Below are positions 1 through 8,414 of a stretch of 62,703 nt of DNA, in pieces. The notes beneath the pieces were generated by a model, which had not been told where the DNA came from, ran no database searches, and saw only the letters and a list, made by a program, of their open reading frames with translations. Position 1 is the first letter of the stretch, and every line of letters starts with the position of its first letter. Source of the stretch: Secundilactobacillus collinoides DSM 20515 = JCM 1123 (GTDB taxonomy: Bacteria; Bacillota; Bacilli; Lactobacillales; Lactobacillaceae); contig NZ_AYYR01000032.1 of NCBI RefSeq assembly GCF_001435975.1, positions 1 through 62,703 on the forward strand. Direction: 5' to 3'. The translations under genes were made by a program, and so were the position numbers.

Positions 1-459
1 TAGACCAATTATAAGAATAGGCCATTAGTGTTGCACTTAACTTGACAATTGAGGGACTTTACGAATTCGGTAAAGCAGACTAATTTAAACACCGTCTCTT
101 AAGCAATAAAACAAGTACAGGCAAACTTAATCGCACAAATTAGTATATTAGGCCACTGAAATTTCCAAAAATTTCAGTGGCCTTTTTCTGTTCATAGTAA
201 AAAGCATCGCTAGCGATTGGCGAAAAAGCAATCGAGGGCGGATTCTTCGCAAATCGTCCTTAACTGCCTGTCGATGCTTAACCAACGATTGAATCTGGCA
301 CATAGTAAGTGCCAAATTAAGGTGTGCAACAGCAGCATAACTCAACCGCCTCTGCCTTTAAACCAATCTCAAAATAATCGCCTTAATCCCAAAGTAAGTG
401 ACCAGTTTTCGACCATTTCATTCATTGACTTATCGCTCGGTAAATCTTTTTTCACAAAT
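1..459. other. Intergenic stretch at window edge
   Basis: No credible gene is seen. Apart from the terminator at 150-187 this stretch shows no ribosome binding site followed by a sustained reading frame. It separates a gene outside the window from the MarR operator region that begins at about 460. Confidence 0.6.
150..187 (+). terminator. Intrinsic terminator for a gene upstream of the window
   Basis: A near-perfect hairpin, with arms reading AGGCCACTGAAATTT and its complement around a four-base loop, ends in a T-run at 183-187. In plus orientation it would end transcription coming from outside the window; the A-rich left side is weak for the other direction. Confidence 0.8.
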
Positions 460-540
460 TAGTTAGGATGTGTTGACATGTCCTAACTATAAGACTATAT
501 TAAGAACCGTTTGTTAGGATGCTACAGTTTATCCTAACTA
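460..540 (+). promoter_or_regulatory. marR promoter with two palindromic operators
   Basis: TTGACA (473-478) and TATATT (496-501) are separated by 17 bases, a near-ideal sigma-A promoter. Palindrome 1 (460-489) has perfect nine-base arms TAGTTAGGA/TCCTAACTA and encloses the -35 box. Palindrome 2 (513-538) has arms GTTAGGAT/ATCCTAAC and lies downstream of the start site. Two sites of this shape suit autorepression by the MarR protein encoded at 565. Confidence 0.85.
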
Positions 541-564
541 TTATGTAAAGAAGGAGGACCCACC

Positions 565-1125
565 ATGTCTGCTGAATCCAGCAAGCTTTTCGGCTTGTTT
601 GCGCACCTGTTTCACGAGACCAGACACATTACGGGAGATATCAAAAAAAACGATTTTCACAGTCATCACCATCCCAATCCTGGGCAAATGCGGCTGGTCT
701 TTCTGCTAGCTAAGAAAGGACAACTGACCAATTCAGAAATTGTCACCGAGCTCAACATCAAACCGAGTTCGGCCAGCGGACTTGTGAACCGGCTCGTTGA
801 GGGCGGCCTTGTCCAGCGGCAAGCATCACCCAGTGACAAACGGGTCATGCTCATCTCGCTGACGGATCGCGGCCAGCGGTTTATCGATTCCGCACACCTA
901 TTACGAGACAAAATGTCCGAACTGGTCTTTGTGTCGTTAACAGACGAAGAACAAGCACAACTATTCCAGCTGCTGACGAAGTTATCAACCAGCATCGAAG
1001 CTAACATGCCGGAATGGCAAAAGTCGACTGTACTGCACGACTTCTTCGACAACCATGAGGAATTCCGCGAGGATCTCGACCACTTCGGATTCTTCCAGAC
1101 GCATGGGTTGCCGCCGCAGCAATAA
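565..1125 (+). CDS. MarR-family transcriptional regulator
   Basis: A 186-residue winged-helix protein. The helix-turn-helix lies around residues 53-77 (motif LTNSEIVTELNIKPSSASG) and the wing around 88-100 contains the DKRVMLISLT signature of MarR proteins. A His-rich patch (HSHHHPNPG, about 32-40) precedes the DNA-binding region and an acidic tail extends past about residue 140. The ATG follows AAGGAGG at 551-557. It probably represses itself through the two palindromes upstream and controls the ABC exporter genes downstream; the inducer is unknown. The family call is firm, the target inferred from context. Confidence 0.88.
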   Translation: MSAESSKLFGLFAHLFHETRHITGDIKKNDFHSHHHPNPGQMRLVFLLAKKGQLTNSEIVTELNIKPSSASGLVNRLVEGGLVQRQASPSDKRVMLISLTDRGQRFIDSAHLLRDKMSELVFVSLTDEEQAQLFQLLTKLSTSIEANMPEWQKSTVLHDFFDNHEEFREDLDHFGFFQTHGLPPQQ

Positions 1126-1129
1126 AAAA

Positions 1130-1150
1130 AGCAGTCCCCCGACTACTTTT
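1130..1150. terminator. Bidirectional terminator between marR and the small SOS ORF
   Basis: A seven-pair stem (AGCAGTC / GACTACT with one wobble) and C-rich loop is flanked by seven A on the left and T-rich sequence on the right. It can end marR transcription rightwards and the convergent small ORF leftwards, and overlaps the last codons of the latter. Confidence 0.75.
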
Positions 1151-1277
1151 CTTGCTTGTAGGTTACGTGATACGATTCGATACCATTTGATTCAAAGGCC
1201 GTTTCCAAGATCGCTGCGATTTGATTCATATCGATTGTTTTTGGCAGTTGAATGACAATGTGATTATTCTCAGTCAT
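1143..1277 (-). CDS. Small SOS-regulated protein of unknown function (44 aa)
   Basis: A 44-codon frame beginning MTENNHIVIQLPKTIDMN and ending HVTYKQEK. The ATG (1275-1277) lies about seven bases after a GGGGTG Shine-Dalgarno sequence. It has its own promoter with an overlapping LexA-type box (see 1304-1332) and a terminator at its end, so it is a complete transcription unit rather than a chance frame. No signal peptide or membrane segment is seen. I do not recognise the family. The promoter layout closely matches that of umuC at 47250, so DNA-damage induction is inferred. Confidence 0.7.
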   Translation of the reverse strand: MTENNHIVIQLPKTIDMNQIAAILETAFESNGIESYHVTYKQEK

Positions 1278-1303
1278 TTGATCACCCCGTTTAGATTACC
1301 TTT

Positions 1304-1332
1304 ATTATACGAACATACATTCGGTAATTCAA
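1304..1332 (-). promoter_or_regulatory. Promoter with LexA (SOS) box for the 44-aa gene
   Basis: On the minus strand TTGAAT (1327-1332), a 17-base spacer and TATAAT (1304-1309) form the promoter. In the spacer, touching the -10 box, is CGAACATACATTCG (1310-1323), one base from the Gram-positive GAAC-N4-GTTC LexA core. The umuC promoter has the same order: box immediately followed by TATAAT. Confidence 0.75.
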
Positions 1333-1354
1333 TCTTTTTTCCGCAAGTTTTCGT

Positions 1355-1381
1355 AAGCAGAACAGTTTATCTATTCTGCTT
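1355..1381. promoter_or_regulatory. Inverted repeat upstream of the ABC exporter genes
   Basis: Perfect eight-base arms AAGCAGAA (1355-1362) and TTCTGCTT (1374-1381) lie 60-87 bases before the exporter ATG. It could be an operator or a leader hairpin. It is unlike the TTAGGAT palindromes before marR, so a different regulator may act here. Confidence 0.4.
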
Positions 1382-1441
1382 CAAAATCGGTCACCGGTCT
1401 CATATTTTGTTACTTAGTCATTATTTGAAAGGAGCGTCAAG

Positions 1442-3178
1442 ATGCTCAAAATTGCCAAGGGACGGATCTCCTACGCTGCCGTACTGGGTGCGGTGCTGTT
1501 CATGATCGTCCAGGTATTTGCCAACCTTAACCTTCCTAACTTAACTTCCGACATTGTCAACAACGGGGTTGCTAAGGGGGATATTAGCTACATCTGGAAA
1601 ATCGGCGTGCAAATGGTCGGTTATTCCCTGCTCAGTATCGCAGCGGCCATCTGCAACGTCTATTTAGCCGCCCGAACCTCACAGAAATTAGGCCAGAATT
1701 TACGGACTGATATCTATAGTAAGGTGATTCATTTTACCAACGATGAGTACGACCAAATTGAAACGTCATCCCTCATCACCCGGACCACGAACGACGTCGT
1801 TCAGATTCAAAACGTGGCCATGATGATGTTGCGTATGATGATCATGGCGCCAATTATGCTGATTGGGGCAAGTTTTCTCGCGTACTCTAAAGATCACCAA
1901 CTGACGATGATCTTCCTGGTCTCCATTCCATTACTGGTTATTTTTATGGGAATCATGCTGAAGTTTGCGGTACCGCTGTTCCAAGCGATGCAAACCAAGA
2001 CCGACCGTATCAACCGGGTCTTTCGTGAAGGGTTAACAGGGGTTCGGGTCATCCGGGCCTTCCGTCAAGACCAATTCGAACAAGACCGGTTTGAAGACGC
2101 CAACGTCGACTACACCCGCAACGCCATCAATGTGAACACCATCATGGCGTTTGCCCTGCCCGTCATGACCTTGATTATGAGCGGAACCAACATTGCCATT
2201 ATCTGGTTTGGCGCTAAACTCATTGGCGGCCAAGCCATGCAAGTCGGGAACCTGATTGCGTTCATGACTTACGCTACTCAGATTCTGATGAGCTTCATGA
2301 TGCTTTCCATGGTGTTCATCTTCATCCCACGGGCTCAAGCATCCGCCAAGCGGATCCAGGCCGTGTTCAACTTGAAGTCCACCATGACCGTGCCGGACAC
2401 ACCTGCCGAACTCGACACCACTGCCAACCAGCATTCCCTGGCCTTCAACCACGTCACCTACCGTTACCGCAACGCTGAACAGCCGGCTCTGACCGACATC
2501 GACTTCAGCGCGACTAGCGGTCAAACAGTTGCCATCATTGGTGGGACTGGCTCCGGGAAGACCTCATTGATCAACCTGATTCCGCGGTTCTACGATGTGG
2601 AATCCGGTGACATTAAGATCGACGGTACCGATATCAGCACTCTGGATACGACAAAACTCCGGAATGCCGTTTCACTAGTACCGCAAAAGGCCACCCTATT
2701 TACTGGGAGCCTCAGAGAAAACATGCAGTATGGGAAACCTGACGCCACCGACGACGAAATCTGGCATGCACTGGATATCGCTCGGGCACGGGACTTCGTT
2801 GAAGAAGATCCTGACGGCCTGGATATGTACGTTGAACAAGGCGGCGGCAACTTCTCCGGTGGTCAACGGCAACGGTTAGCCATTGCGCGGGCCCTGGTCA
2901 AGCAGTCTTCCGTTTACGTGTTTGATGACTCCTTCTCCGCACTGGACTTCAAGACTGATGCTGATTTACGGGCTGCACTGCGTCAAGACGCCCACATTCA
3001 ACAATCGATCACCGTTATCGTCGCCCAACGGATCGCCACGGTTGCCGATGCTGATCTGATCCTCGTTTTGGATAACGGGAAACTGGTCGGTAAAGGAACC
3101 CATGATGAACTCCGAAAGACGAACAAAGTTTACCAAGAAATTATTCATTCACAACTGAGAGAGGAGGATGACAAATAA
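1442..3178 (+). CDS. Heterodimeric ABC multidrug exporter, subunit with degenerate catalytic site
   Basis: A 578-residue half-transporter: six membrane segments in residues 1-310, then a nucleotide-binding domain. Walker A is GGTGSGKT at 367-374, signature FSGGQ at 471-475, and Walker B ends at D495 followed by D496 where the catalytic Glu normally sits. The H-loop His is Gln529 (VAQRIAT). These substitutions are typical of the LmrC/BmrC-type partner of asymmetric heterodimeric exporters. The ATG follows GAAAGGAG. The stop overlaps the next start by one base, so the subunits are translationally coupled. Likely role: drug or lipid efflux; substrate unknown. Confidence 0.9.
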   Translation: MLKIAKGRISYAAVLGAVLFMIVQVFANLNLPNLTSDIVNNGVAKGDISYIWKIGVQMVGYSLLSIAAAICNVYLAARTSQKLGQNLRTDIYSKVIHFTNDEYDQIETSSLITRTTNDVVQIQNVAMMMLRMMIMAPIMLIGASFLAYSKDHQLTMIFLVSIPLLVIFMGIMLKFAVPLFQAMQTKTDRINRVFREGLTGVRVIRAFRQDQFEQDRFEDANVDYTRNAINVNTIMAFALPVMTLIMSGTNIAIIWFGAKLIGGQAMQVGNLIAFMTYATQILMSFMMLSMVFIFIPRAQASAKRIQAVFNLKSTMTVPDTPAELDTTANQHSLAFNHVTYRYRNAEQPALTDIDFSATSGQTVAIIGGTGSGKTSLINLIPRFYDVESGDIKIDGTDISTLDTTKLRNAVSLVPQKATLFTGSLRENMQYGKPDATDDEIWHALDIARARDFVEEDPDGLDMYVEQGGGNFSGGQRQRLAIARALVKQSSVYVFDDSFSALDFKTDADLRAALRQDAHIQQSITVIVAQRIATVADADLILVLDNGKLVGKGTHDELRKTNKVYQEIIHSQLREEDDK

Positions 3179-5064
3179 TGGCTGAAAAGGATACTCCAAG
3201 ACCACAACAGCAACGCGGCCCCATGGGCGGTCACGGCCCTGGTGGCCATGCCGGCCTCGTCGAAAAGCCGAAGAACTTTTGGCGCACCACACGCCGGTTA
3301 ATGAGCTACATGTCTGACCGGCTCGTTGGGCTGTGCTTCGTGTTGGCGTTTGCCATCATCAGTGTCATCTTCCAGATTCGGACACCGAAGATTCTCGGTC
3401 AAGCAACAACGGAGATCTTCAAGGGTGTCATGAAGGGCCAGTCGGAACAAAAAGCCGGCTTCTCCATCGCGGGTCTGCCGATCAACTATGATAAAATCGT
3501 CCACATCATCATTATCGTTGGCCTGATGTACCTTGCTTCAGCTGTGTTCAGCTTCCTGCAACAGTACATCATGACCCGAATCTCACAACAAACCGTTTAT
3601 AAACTGCGGAAATTCATGAAACAAAAGATGCGTGTCGTGCCAATCAAATACTACGACACCCACAGCAACGGGGATATCATGAGTCGGGCCGTCAACGATA
3701 TGGATAACATTGCCAGCACCCTGCAACAGTCCCTCACCCAGGCCGTAACCAGTACCGTGACCTTCATCGGGACCCTGTGGATGATGCTGACCATCAGTTG
3801 GAAACTGACGCTGATTGCGCTGGTAACCATTCCACTGAGTTTGATCATCGTTGGGATCGTCGCACCGCGGTCACAGAAGTTCTTCGCTGCCCAGCAAAAG
3901 TCCCTTGGGTTACTCAACAACCAAGTGGAAGAAAACTACGCTGGCCAACAGGTCCTCAAGAGTTTCAATAAGGAAGACAACACCATTGAAACTTTCGAAG
4001 TCCAAAACAAAAACTACTACCAAGCTGCTTGGAAAGCCCAATTCATTTCCGGTATTATCATGCCGCTGATGATTTTTCTGAACAACATCGGCTACGTCTT
4101 CGTTGCCGTTATCGGTGGAATCGGCGTTTCAAACGGGTCCATTACCCTGGGGAACGTGCAGGCCTTTCTGCAGTATACCAACCAGTTCTCTCAACCAATT
4201 TCACAATTGGCTAACTTGATGAACACGATTCAATCCACCATCGCTTCTGCCGAACGTGTCTTTGAAGTCATGGACGAAGAAGAAATGAAGGACACCAAGG
4301 CCAACCGCAAAGTTGAAGACACCAACAACCTCATCGAACTCGAACACGTTCAGTTCGGTTACGAAGATGACCTGCTGATGACCGACTACAACTTAACGGT
4401 CAAGCCAGGTCAGCAAGTCGCCATCGTCGGCCCAACCGGTGCCGGAAAGACGACCATCATCAACCTGCTGGAACGTTTCTACGATGTTCAGGGCGGGGCC
4501 ATCCGCTTAAATGGCACCGATACTCGTGATCTTGACCGTGAATCCCTGCGTTCCCACTTTGCCATGGTGCTCCAAGACACCTGGCTGTTTACCGGGTCGA
4601 TCTACGACAACATTAAGTACGGTCGTGAAGACGCCTCGAAAGACACCATCATGGCTGCCGCGAAGGCCGCCCACGTTGACGAATTCGTCCGCAAGCTGCC
4701 TGACGGGTACGATACCGTTTTAAACGAAGAAGCCTCGAACATTTCACAGGGGCATCGGCAACTCGTCACCATTGCGCGAGCCTTTGTCGCCGACCCCGAG
4801 ATTCTCATCCTGGATGAAGCCACCAGTTCCGTCGATACGCGGACCGAAGTTCAGATTCAGCACGCCATGAGCGAACTGTTGAAGAACCGGACCAGCTTCG
4901 TCGTTGCCCACCGGCTGTCCACCATCCAAAACGCGGACAACATCATCGTGATGAACCACGGGGCCGTTGTCGAAACCGGGACCCACAACGAACTGTTGGC
5001 CCAAAACGGCTTTTACGCAACTCTGTACAACTCACAATTCTCTGACAACGTGTCATTCGACTAA
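3178..5064 (+). CDS. Heterodimeric ABC multidrug exporter, catalytic subunit
   Basis: A 628-residue half-transporter with a Gly/Pro/His-rich cytoplasmic N-terminus (about 1-30), six membrane segments and a nucleotide-binding domain. Walker A is GPTGAGKT at 418-425, Walker B ends D546-E547 with the catalytic Glu present, and the H-loop His is H578. Its own signature is degenerate (ISQGH, 522-526). It therefore complements the upstream subunit: one canonical and one degenerate ATP site, as in LmrD/BmrD-type pairs. The start overlaps the previous stop and the SD is the AGAGGAGG inside the upstream gene's end. Confidence 0.92.
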   Translation: MAEKDTPRPQQQRGPMGGHGPGGHAGLVEKPKNFWRTTRRLMSYMSDRLVGLCFVLAFAIISVIFQIRTPKILGQATTEIFKGVMKGQSEQKAGFSIAGLPINYDKIVHIIIIVGLMYLASAVFSFLQQYIMTRISQQTVYKLRKFMKQKMRVVPIKYYDTHSNGDIMSRAVNDMDNIASTLQQSLTQAVTSTVTFIGTLWMMLTISWKLTLIALVTIPLSLIIVGIVAPRSQKFFAAQQKSLGLLNNQVEENYAGQQVLKSFNKEDNTIETFEVQNKNYYQAAWKAQFISGIIMPLMIFLNNIGYVFVAVIGGIGVSNGSITLGNVQAFLQYTNQFSQPISQLANLMNTIQSTIASAERVFEVMDEEEMKDTKANRKVEDTNNLIELEHVQFGYEDDLLMTDYNLTVKPGQQVAIVGPTGAGKTTIINLLERFYDVQGGAIRLNGTDTRDLDRESLRSHFAMVLQDTWLFTGSIYDNIKYGREDASKDTIMAAAKAAHVDEFVRKLPDGYDTVLNEEASNISQGHRQLVTIARAFVADPEILILDEATSSVDTRTEVQIQHAMSELLKNRTSFVVAHRLSTIQNADNIIVMNHGAVVETGTHNELLAQNGFYATLYNSQFSDNVSFD

Positions 5065-5075
5065 GGAGGCGCAAC

Positions 5076-6035
5076 ATGACAAACAAAGTTGGTGTTTTAC
5101 TCTCAGCTGTCCTGCTGGGCCTCGCGCTCGCCGGTTGCGGCAAGGCATCCGTTTCCGTGGATGACCACACCGTTGCCCCAAGCGGTATGGCCGCCGTCAT
5201 CAAGGGTAAAACCAATCAAGCAACGGTACGTTACACCATCAATGGTGGCAGCACAGAAACACAAAAATCGCAAAACGAAGGCTACTCACTGACCATTCCA
5301 GCCAAGCCTTACAAACAAACGGTCAAAGTCAGTGTTAAGGGTGGTAATTCTGAAACGGTAACGGTCGCCAAGCGCAAAGCTTTGATGACCTATACCAAGT
5401 TCCAGTCCACCTACAATCAAACGCTGTCCGCCGCCGCACTATCAAAGTCTGATCAGGCCACAGCAATGAAACTGCAAGCATCCGCAACCGCCTTGAAGAA
5501 ACAGTCGGCCGCCATTCAAAAACAGGTCGCTGCTGCTAAGGCCAAGGTTGCCAAGGGTGACACTTCAGCTGCGACCACGCTCCAGACTTTAGCCACGAAG
5601 GCCGCCGCTTTGAAGACCCAGGCTGCGAAACTCAAGCAGACTCAGGCCAGCCTAGCACCCGCCTTGAAGCAAGCCAAAGCCAGTGTAAAAGATGACCTCT
5701 TACCAACAACTGTTAAGAATGGCATTCACACCATTAAGTCCACCAGTGACTACAAGATTCGGACAAACGTCGACAACGGCAAGCTTGTAGGTGCAACGCT
5801 CATCGTGCCAACGTCAGCATTGAAAAACAACAAGCAGGCAAAGAAATTTGCAACGACGTTCTCTATTCTGGCCAACGGTGTCGGTGCTAATGCAAAACAC
5901 GTGTTGAAGACCTTCTCGAAGAAGGCCAAGGACGAAAAATCTAGTCAAACCACTACTGAGACTATTCGTTCAAAAGGCGTGAAGTTTAGTTTAGGGTATT
6001 CGACCTCGACTTTATATATTTACGTAACAAAATAG
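5076..6035 (+). CDS. Putative lipoprotein with coiled-coil region
   Basis: A 319-residue protein with a lipoprotein signal peptide; the lipobox LALAGC places the lipidated Cys at 21. Residues about 25-100 look like a small beta domain. Residues about 125-215 are rich in Ala, Lys and Gln and probably form a coiled coil. The C-terminal 90 residues are mixed. It starts 11 bases after the exporter stop with AAGGAGG, so it is the third gene of the operon. It may be a surface partner of the exporter, but no known domain is recognised. Confidence 0.8.
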   Translation: MTNKVGVLLSAVLLGLALAGCGKASVSVDDHTVAPSGMAAVIKGKTNQATVRYTINGGSTETQKSQNEGYSLTIPAKPYKQTVKVSVKGGNSETVTVAKRKALMTYTKFQSTYNQTLSAAALSKSDQATAMKLQASATALKKQSAAIQKQVAAAKAKVAKGDTSAATTLQTLATKAAALKTQAAKLKQTQASLAPALKQAKASVKDDLLPTTVKNGIHTIKSTSDYKIRTNVDNGKLVGATLIVPTSALKNNKQAKKFATTFSILANGVGANAKHVLKTFSKKAKDEKSSQTTTETIRSKGVKFSLGYSTSTLYIYVTK

Positions 6036-6158
6036 AGAGTGGGACAAACGGCAATTTTGCTCCCAAAATATAAGCGCTACTGGTCAAAATCCAAATTGGG
6101 TTTTCAACCAGGAGCGCTTATATTTTGTGGTAGGCAAAACCACCGTTTGTCCCACTCT
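6036..6158. repeat. Long palindromic intergenic element, copy 1 (also terminator)
   Basis: Perfect 16-base outer arms (AGAGTGGGACAAACGG and complement) enclose a second pair, AAAATATAAGCGCT at 6065-6078 and its complement at 6113-6126, then a smaller inner stem. The right end runs into CTTTTATTT, so it can serve as terminator of the exporter operon. It belongs to the same family as 15098-15154, 32627-32675 and 54087-54140. Confidence 0.85.
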
Positions 6159-6249
6159 TTTATTTCGATGATGCCAGAGAGATGAATTCAAAACACGCTT
6201 TCATAGTTATCGCGTGGAAACGAATTTCAGAATACAAGACTGGCCGTTT

Positions 6250-7611
6250 CTAAGCAGTCGTCCCCTTTGGCACGATATTAAGAACATACATTAGCAGAAT
6301 GAAGACAAAGAAGAGAATCCACATCACATAGTTTATTTCTTTGCGACGCCCTGCCACAGTCATCATAATTGGATAAGTCAGGAAGCCAAATGCGATCCCG
6401 TATGAGATGTTGTAGGTTAACGGCATCCCAACAACGACCAAGAAAGCAGGCAAGGCAATTTCGAACTTGTCCCAATGAATATCCTTCAAAGCAGAAACCA
6501 TGAGCACACCAACAATAATCAAAGCTGGTGCTGTCACTTGATCGGTGACAACGGTCAGTAATGGTGAGAACAGCATACTGAAGATGAACAGAACACCTGC
6601 CGTCAAAGCAGTCAAGCCTGTCCGTCCACCAACGGCAATCCCAGCTGAAGATTCAACGTAAGCAGCAGTTGGCGTGGTACCCATGACGGAACCGGCTAAC
6701 ATTGATAAGGAATCAGACATTAACGCGCGCCCAATCCGCGGCATCTTGTTATCCTTCATAATCCCAGCTTGTTGCGCTAACCCAACCAAAGTACCAGCAG
6801 TATCGAAGAAAGCAACGAGTAAGAAAATTAAAACAACCGCCCACATCTGGGGGTCAGCAAGTGATGGCAAGTTCTTAATACCAACACCAAAAGTTGGTTT
6901 AAGACTTGGTGCCATTGAAAGAAAACTAGTAGGTGCTTTAATCAGGCCAGTCACAAGTCCTAAAATAGTTGAAGCAACTAAACCAATGAAAATGGCACCA
7001 GGGACTTTTCGTGACATTAAAATGCCAATAACAAAAATCCCAAAAATTGTTAACCAAGTGGTCGGTACGGTAAGGGAACCGATCGCAACCAATGATGATT
7101 TGCTGGCAACAACTAAGCCGCCTTCTTGCAACCCAACAAAGGCAATGAATAACCCAATACCAGCTGCCATTGCCAATTTAAGATCCTTTGGAATGGCATC
7201 AATCACAATTTCACGAACTTTCAAGAATGAAAGAATCGTAAAGAGGACAGCCGCAACGAAAACGCCGGCCATCGCTTTTTCCCACGGAATTCCCATACTA
7301 AGGACAACGGAATAAGTAAAGAACGCGTTGTCCCCTAATCCTGGCGCAATCGCAATCGGATAATTTGCGAGAAACGCCATTAATAAACAACCAATAATTG
7401 CTGAAAGCGCGGTAGCCGTAAACACGGCACCTTTGTTCATCCCGGCAGCGCCTAAAACGCTTGGGTTAACGAATAAAATGTAAGCCATTGAAAAGAAAGT
7501 AGTTAATCCAGCTAGTATTTCCCGTCTAACAGTTGTGTTTTGTTCGGTAAGATGAAACGTGCGGTCCAAGAAACCGCCTTGAATTGTGTTGCCATTACCT
7601 GAATTTTGCAT
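6250..7611 (-). CDS. NCS2 family purine permease (guanine/hypoxanthine type)
   Basis: A 453-residue integral membrane protein of the AzgA/PbuG branch of nucleobase transporters. It shows the N-terminal RREILAGLTTFFSMAYILFVNP segment in pieces, the IAPGLGDNAFFTYS helix break, and repeated membrane segments. I use the ATG at 7609-7611 (MQNSGNGN) because a GGAAGGGAA ribosome binding site precedes it; an upstream in-frame start at 7683 lies before the promoter. It imports guanine, hypoxanthine or adenine for salvage, matching the guanine deaminase locus at 10.7-12.5 kb. No purine riboswitch fits in the 30-base leader. Confidence 0.9.
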   Translation of the reverse strand: MQNSGNGNTIQGGFLDRTFHLTEQNTTVRREILAGLTTFFSMAYILFVNPSVLGAAGMNKGAVFTATALSAIIGCLLMAFLANYPIAIAPGLGDNAFFTYSVVLSMGIPWEKAMAGVFVAAVLFTILSFLKVREIVIDAIPKDLKLAMAAGIGLFIAFVGLQEGGLVVASKSSLVAIGSLTVPTTWLTIFGIFVIGILMSRKVPGAIFIGLVASTILGLVTGLIKAPTSFLSMAPSLKPTFGVGIKNLPSLADPQMWAVVLIFLLVAFFDTAGTLVGLAQQAGIMKDNKMPRIGRALMSDSLSMLAGSVMGTTPTAAYVESSAGIAVGGRTGLTALTAGVLFIFSMLFSPLLTVVTDQVTAPALIIVGVLMVSALKDIHWDKFEIALPAFLVVVGMPLTYNISYGIAFGFLTYPIMMTVAGRRKEINYVMWILFFVFILLMYVLNIVPKGTTA

Positions 7612-7648
7612 CACAGTAGATTCCCTTCCTCTTTTTAAGTACACCTGT

Positions 7649-7677
7649 ATTATTCCATACGTTTTAAAATAATTCAA
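7649..7677 (-). promoter_or_regulatory. Promoter of the purine permease gene
   Basis: Minus-strand TTGAAT (7672-7677), a 17-base spacer and AATAAT (7649-7654) place the start site about 30 bases before the chosen ATG. This supports the shorter protein start. Confidence 0.65.
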
Positions 7678-7683
7678 GGTCAT

Positions 7684-8414
7684 TATTCGTATTTAGCCGT
7701 ATTTGTTTTGTGAAGTACTGGATAATCTAATTAATAGATAAGCAGAAACGAACATTACATTAGAGCCATTTTTAATAAAAAGTAAGCACTTACATCAAAA
7801 ATCAGTGAAACTTTTTTAGCTATTAAAGGCAACGCAACCTCTGAACTGAACTTGAAGGTGGCACAGCACAATCGTGTCGATTCTTTGATAAAGGTACAGA
7901 TGAAACAATACGGATCAGTGATAAAAAAAGCGTGCTGGGGTAAATTAGACAAGTATGCTAAGAACGAACGAATAGAATGGCCAATCAGAATGGCAAAGTA
8001 TAACAGAAACGGTTTTTGCGCCAAGATTATAAGGCACCCCAGACAAAAGCCGGAATGGTTTTTGGTCTGAGGTGCCTTACATAGTCGTGAACAATCGTTT
8101 TTCCAGGTTTAGGTTAGATATTAACTTAGCATTTTAGTACTATGTTCGGGATGAAAAAGACTTTTGTCGCAGCCGCGTCCCTAACCATTTACGTCTTAAT
8201 CATGCAGCCATAACTGCATTCATAAACAAGCAAAACATGCCCCCATCAGATTAAGACCGTCTCTTTACGAGAAAAGATCTTTTACCGCCCCGATTGAGAC
8301 GGTATTTCTGACAAATGATGTCTTAGTTTGTGACATCAACGAGCACGTTGCAGGTACAATTTTCGGCAATGACAAAAGAATCTCGTCTTCTAAGCGTTTT
8401 GTGGATTTTACATG
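7684..8414. other. 731-base intergenic region without a supported gene
   Basis: Frames of 72 and 89 codons exist on opposite strands but lack a convincing start signal and resemble no family. The region holds the long hairpin at 8030-8079 and a smaller inverted repeat (GACCGTCTC/GAGACGGT, about 8246-8304) that may form the 3' end of the MFS transcript. The rest shows nothing recognisable and may be decayed sequence. Confidence 0.5.
8030..8079. repeat. Long isolated hairpin
   Basis: TAAGGCACC (8030-8038) pairs with GGTGCCTTA (8071-8079); the pairing continues inward through CAGAC/GTCTG and AAAA-CC/GG-TTTT with small interruptions. No T-run follows on either strand, so it is not a typical terminator. 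No second copy was noticed. Confidence 0.55.

Noticed and set aside
217-462. 81-codon frame at the left edge
   Set aside because: No SD, composition unlike the neighbours, and it runs into the MarR operator.
7755-8070. Overlapping 72- and 89-codon frames on opposite strands
   Set aside because: Neither has a ribosome binding site or family resemblance, and the plus-strand one reads through the hairpin at 8030-8079.
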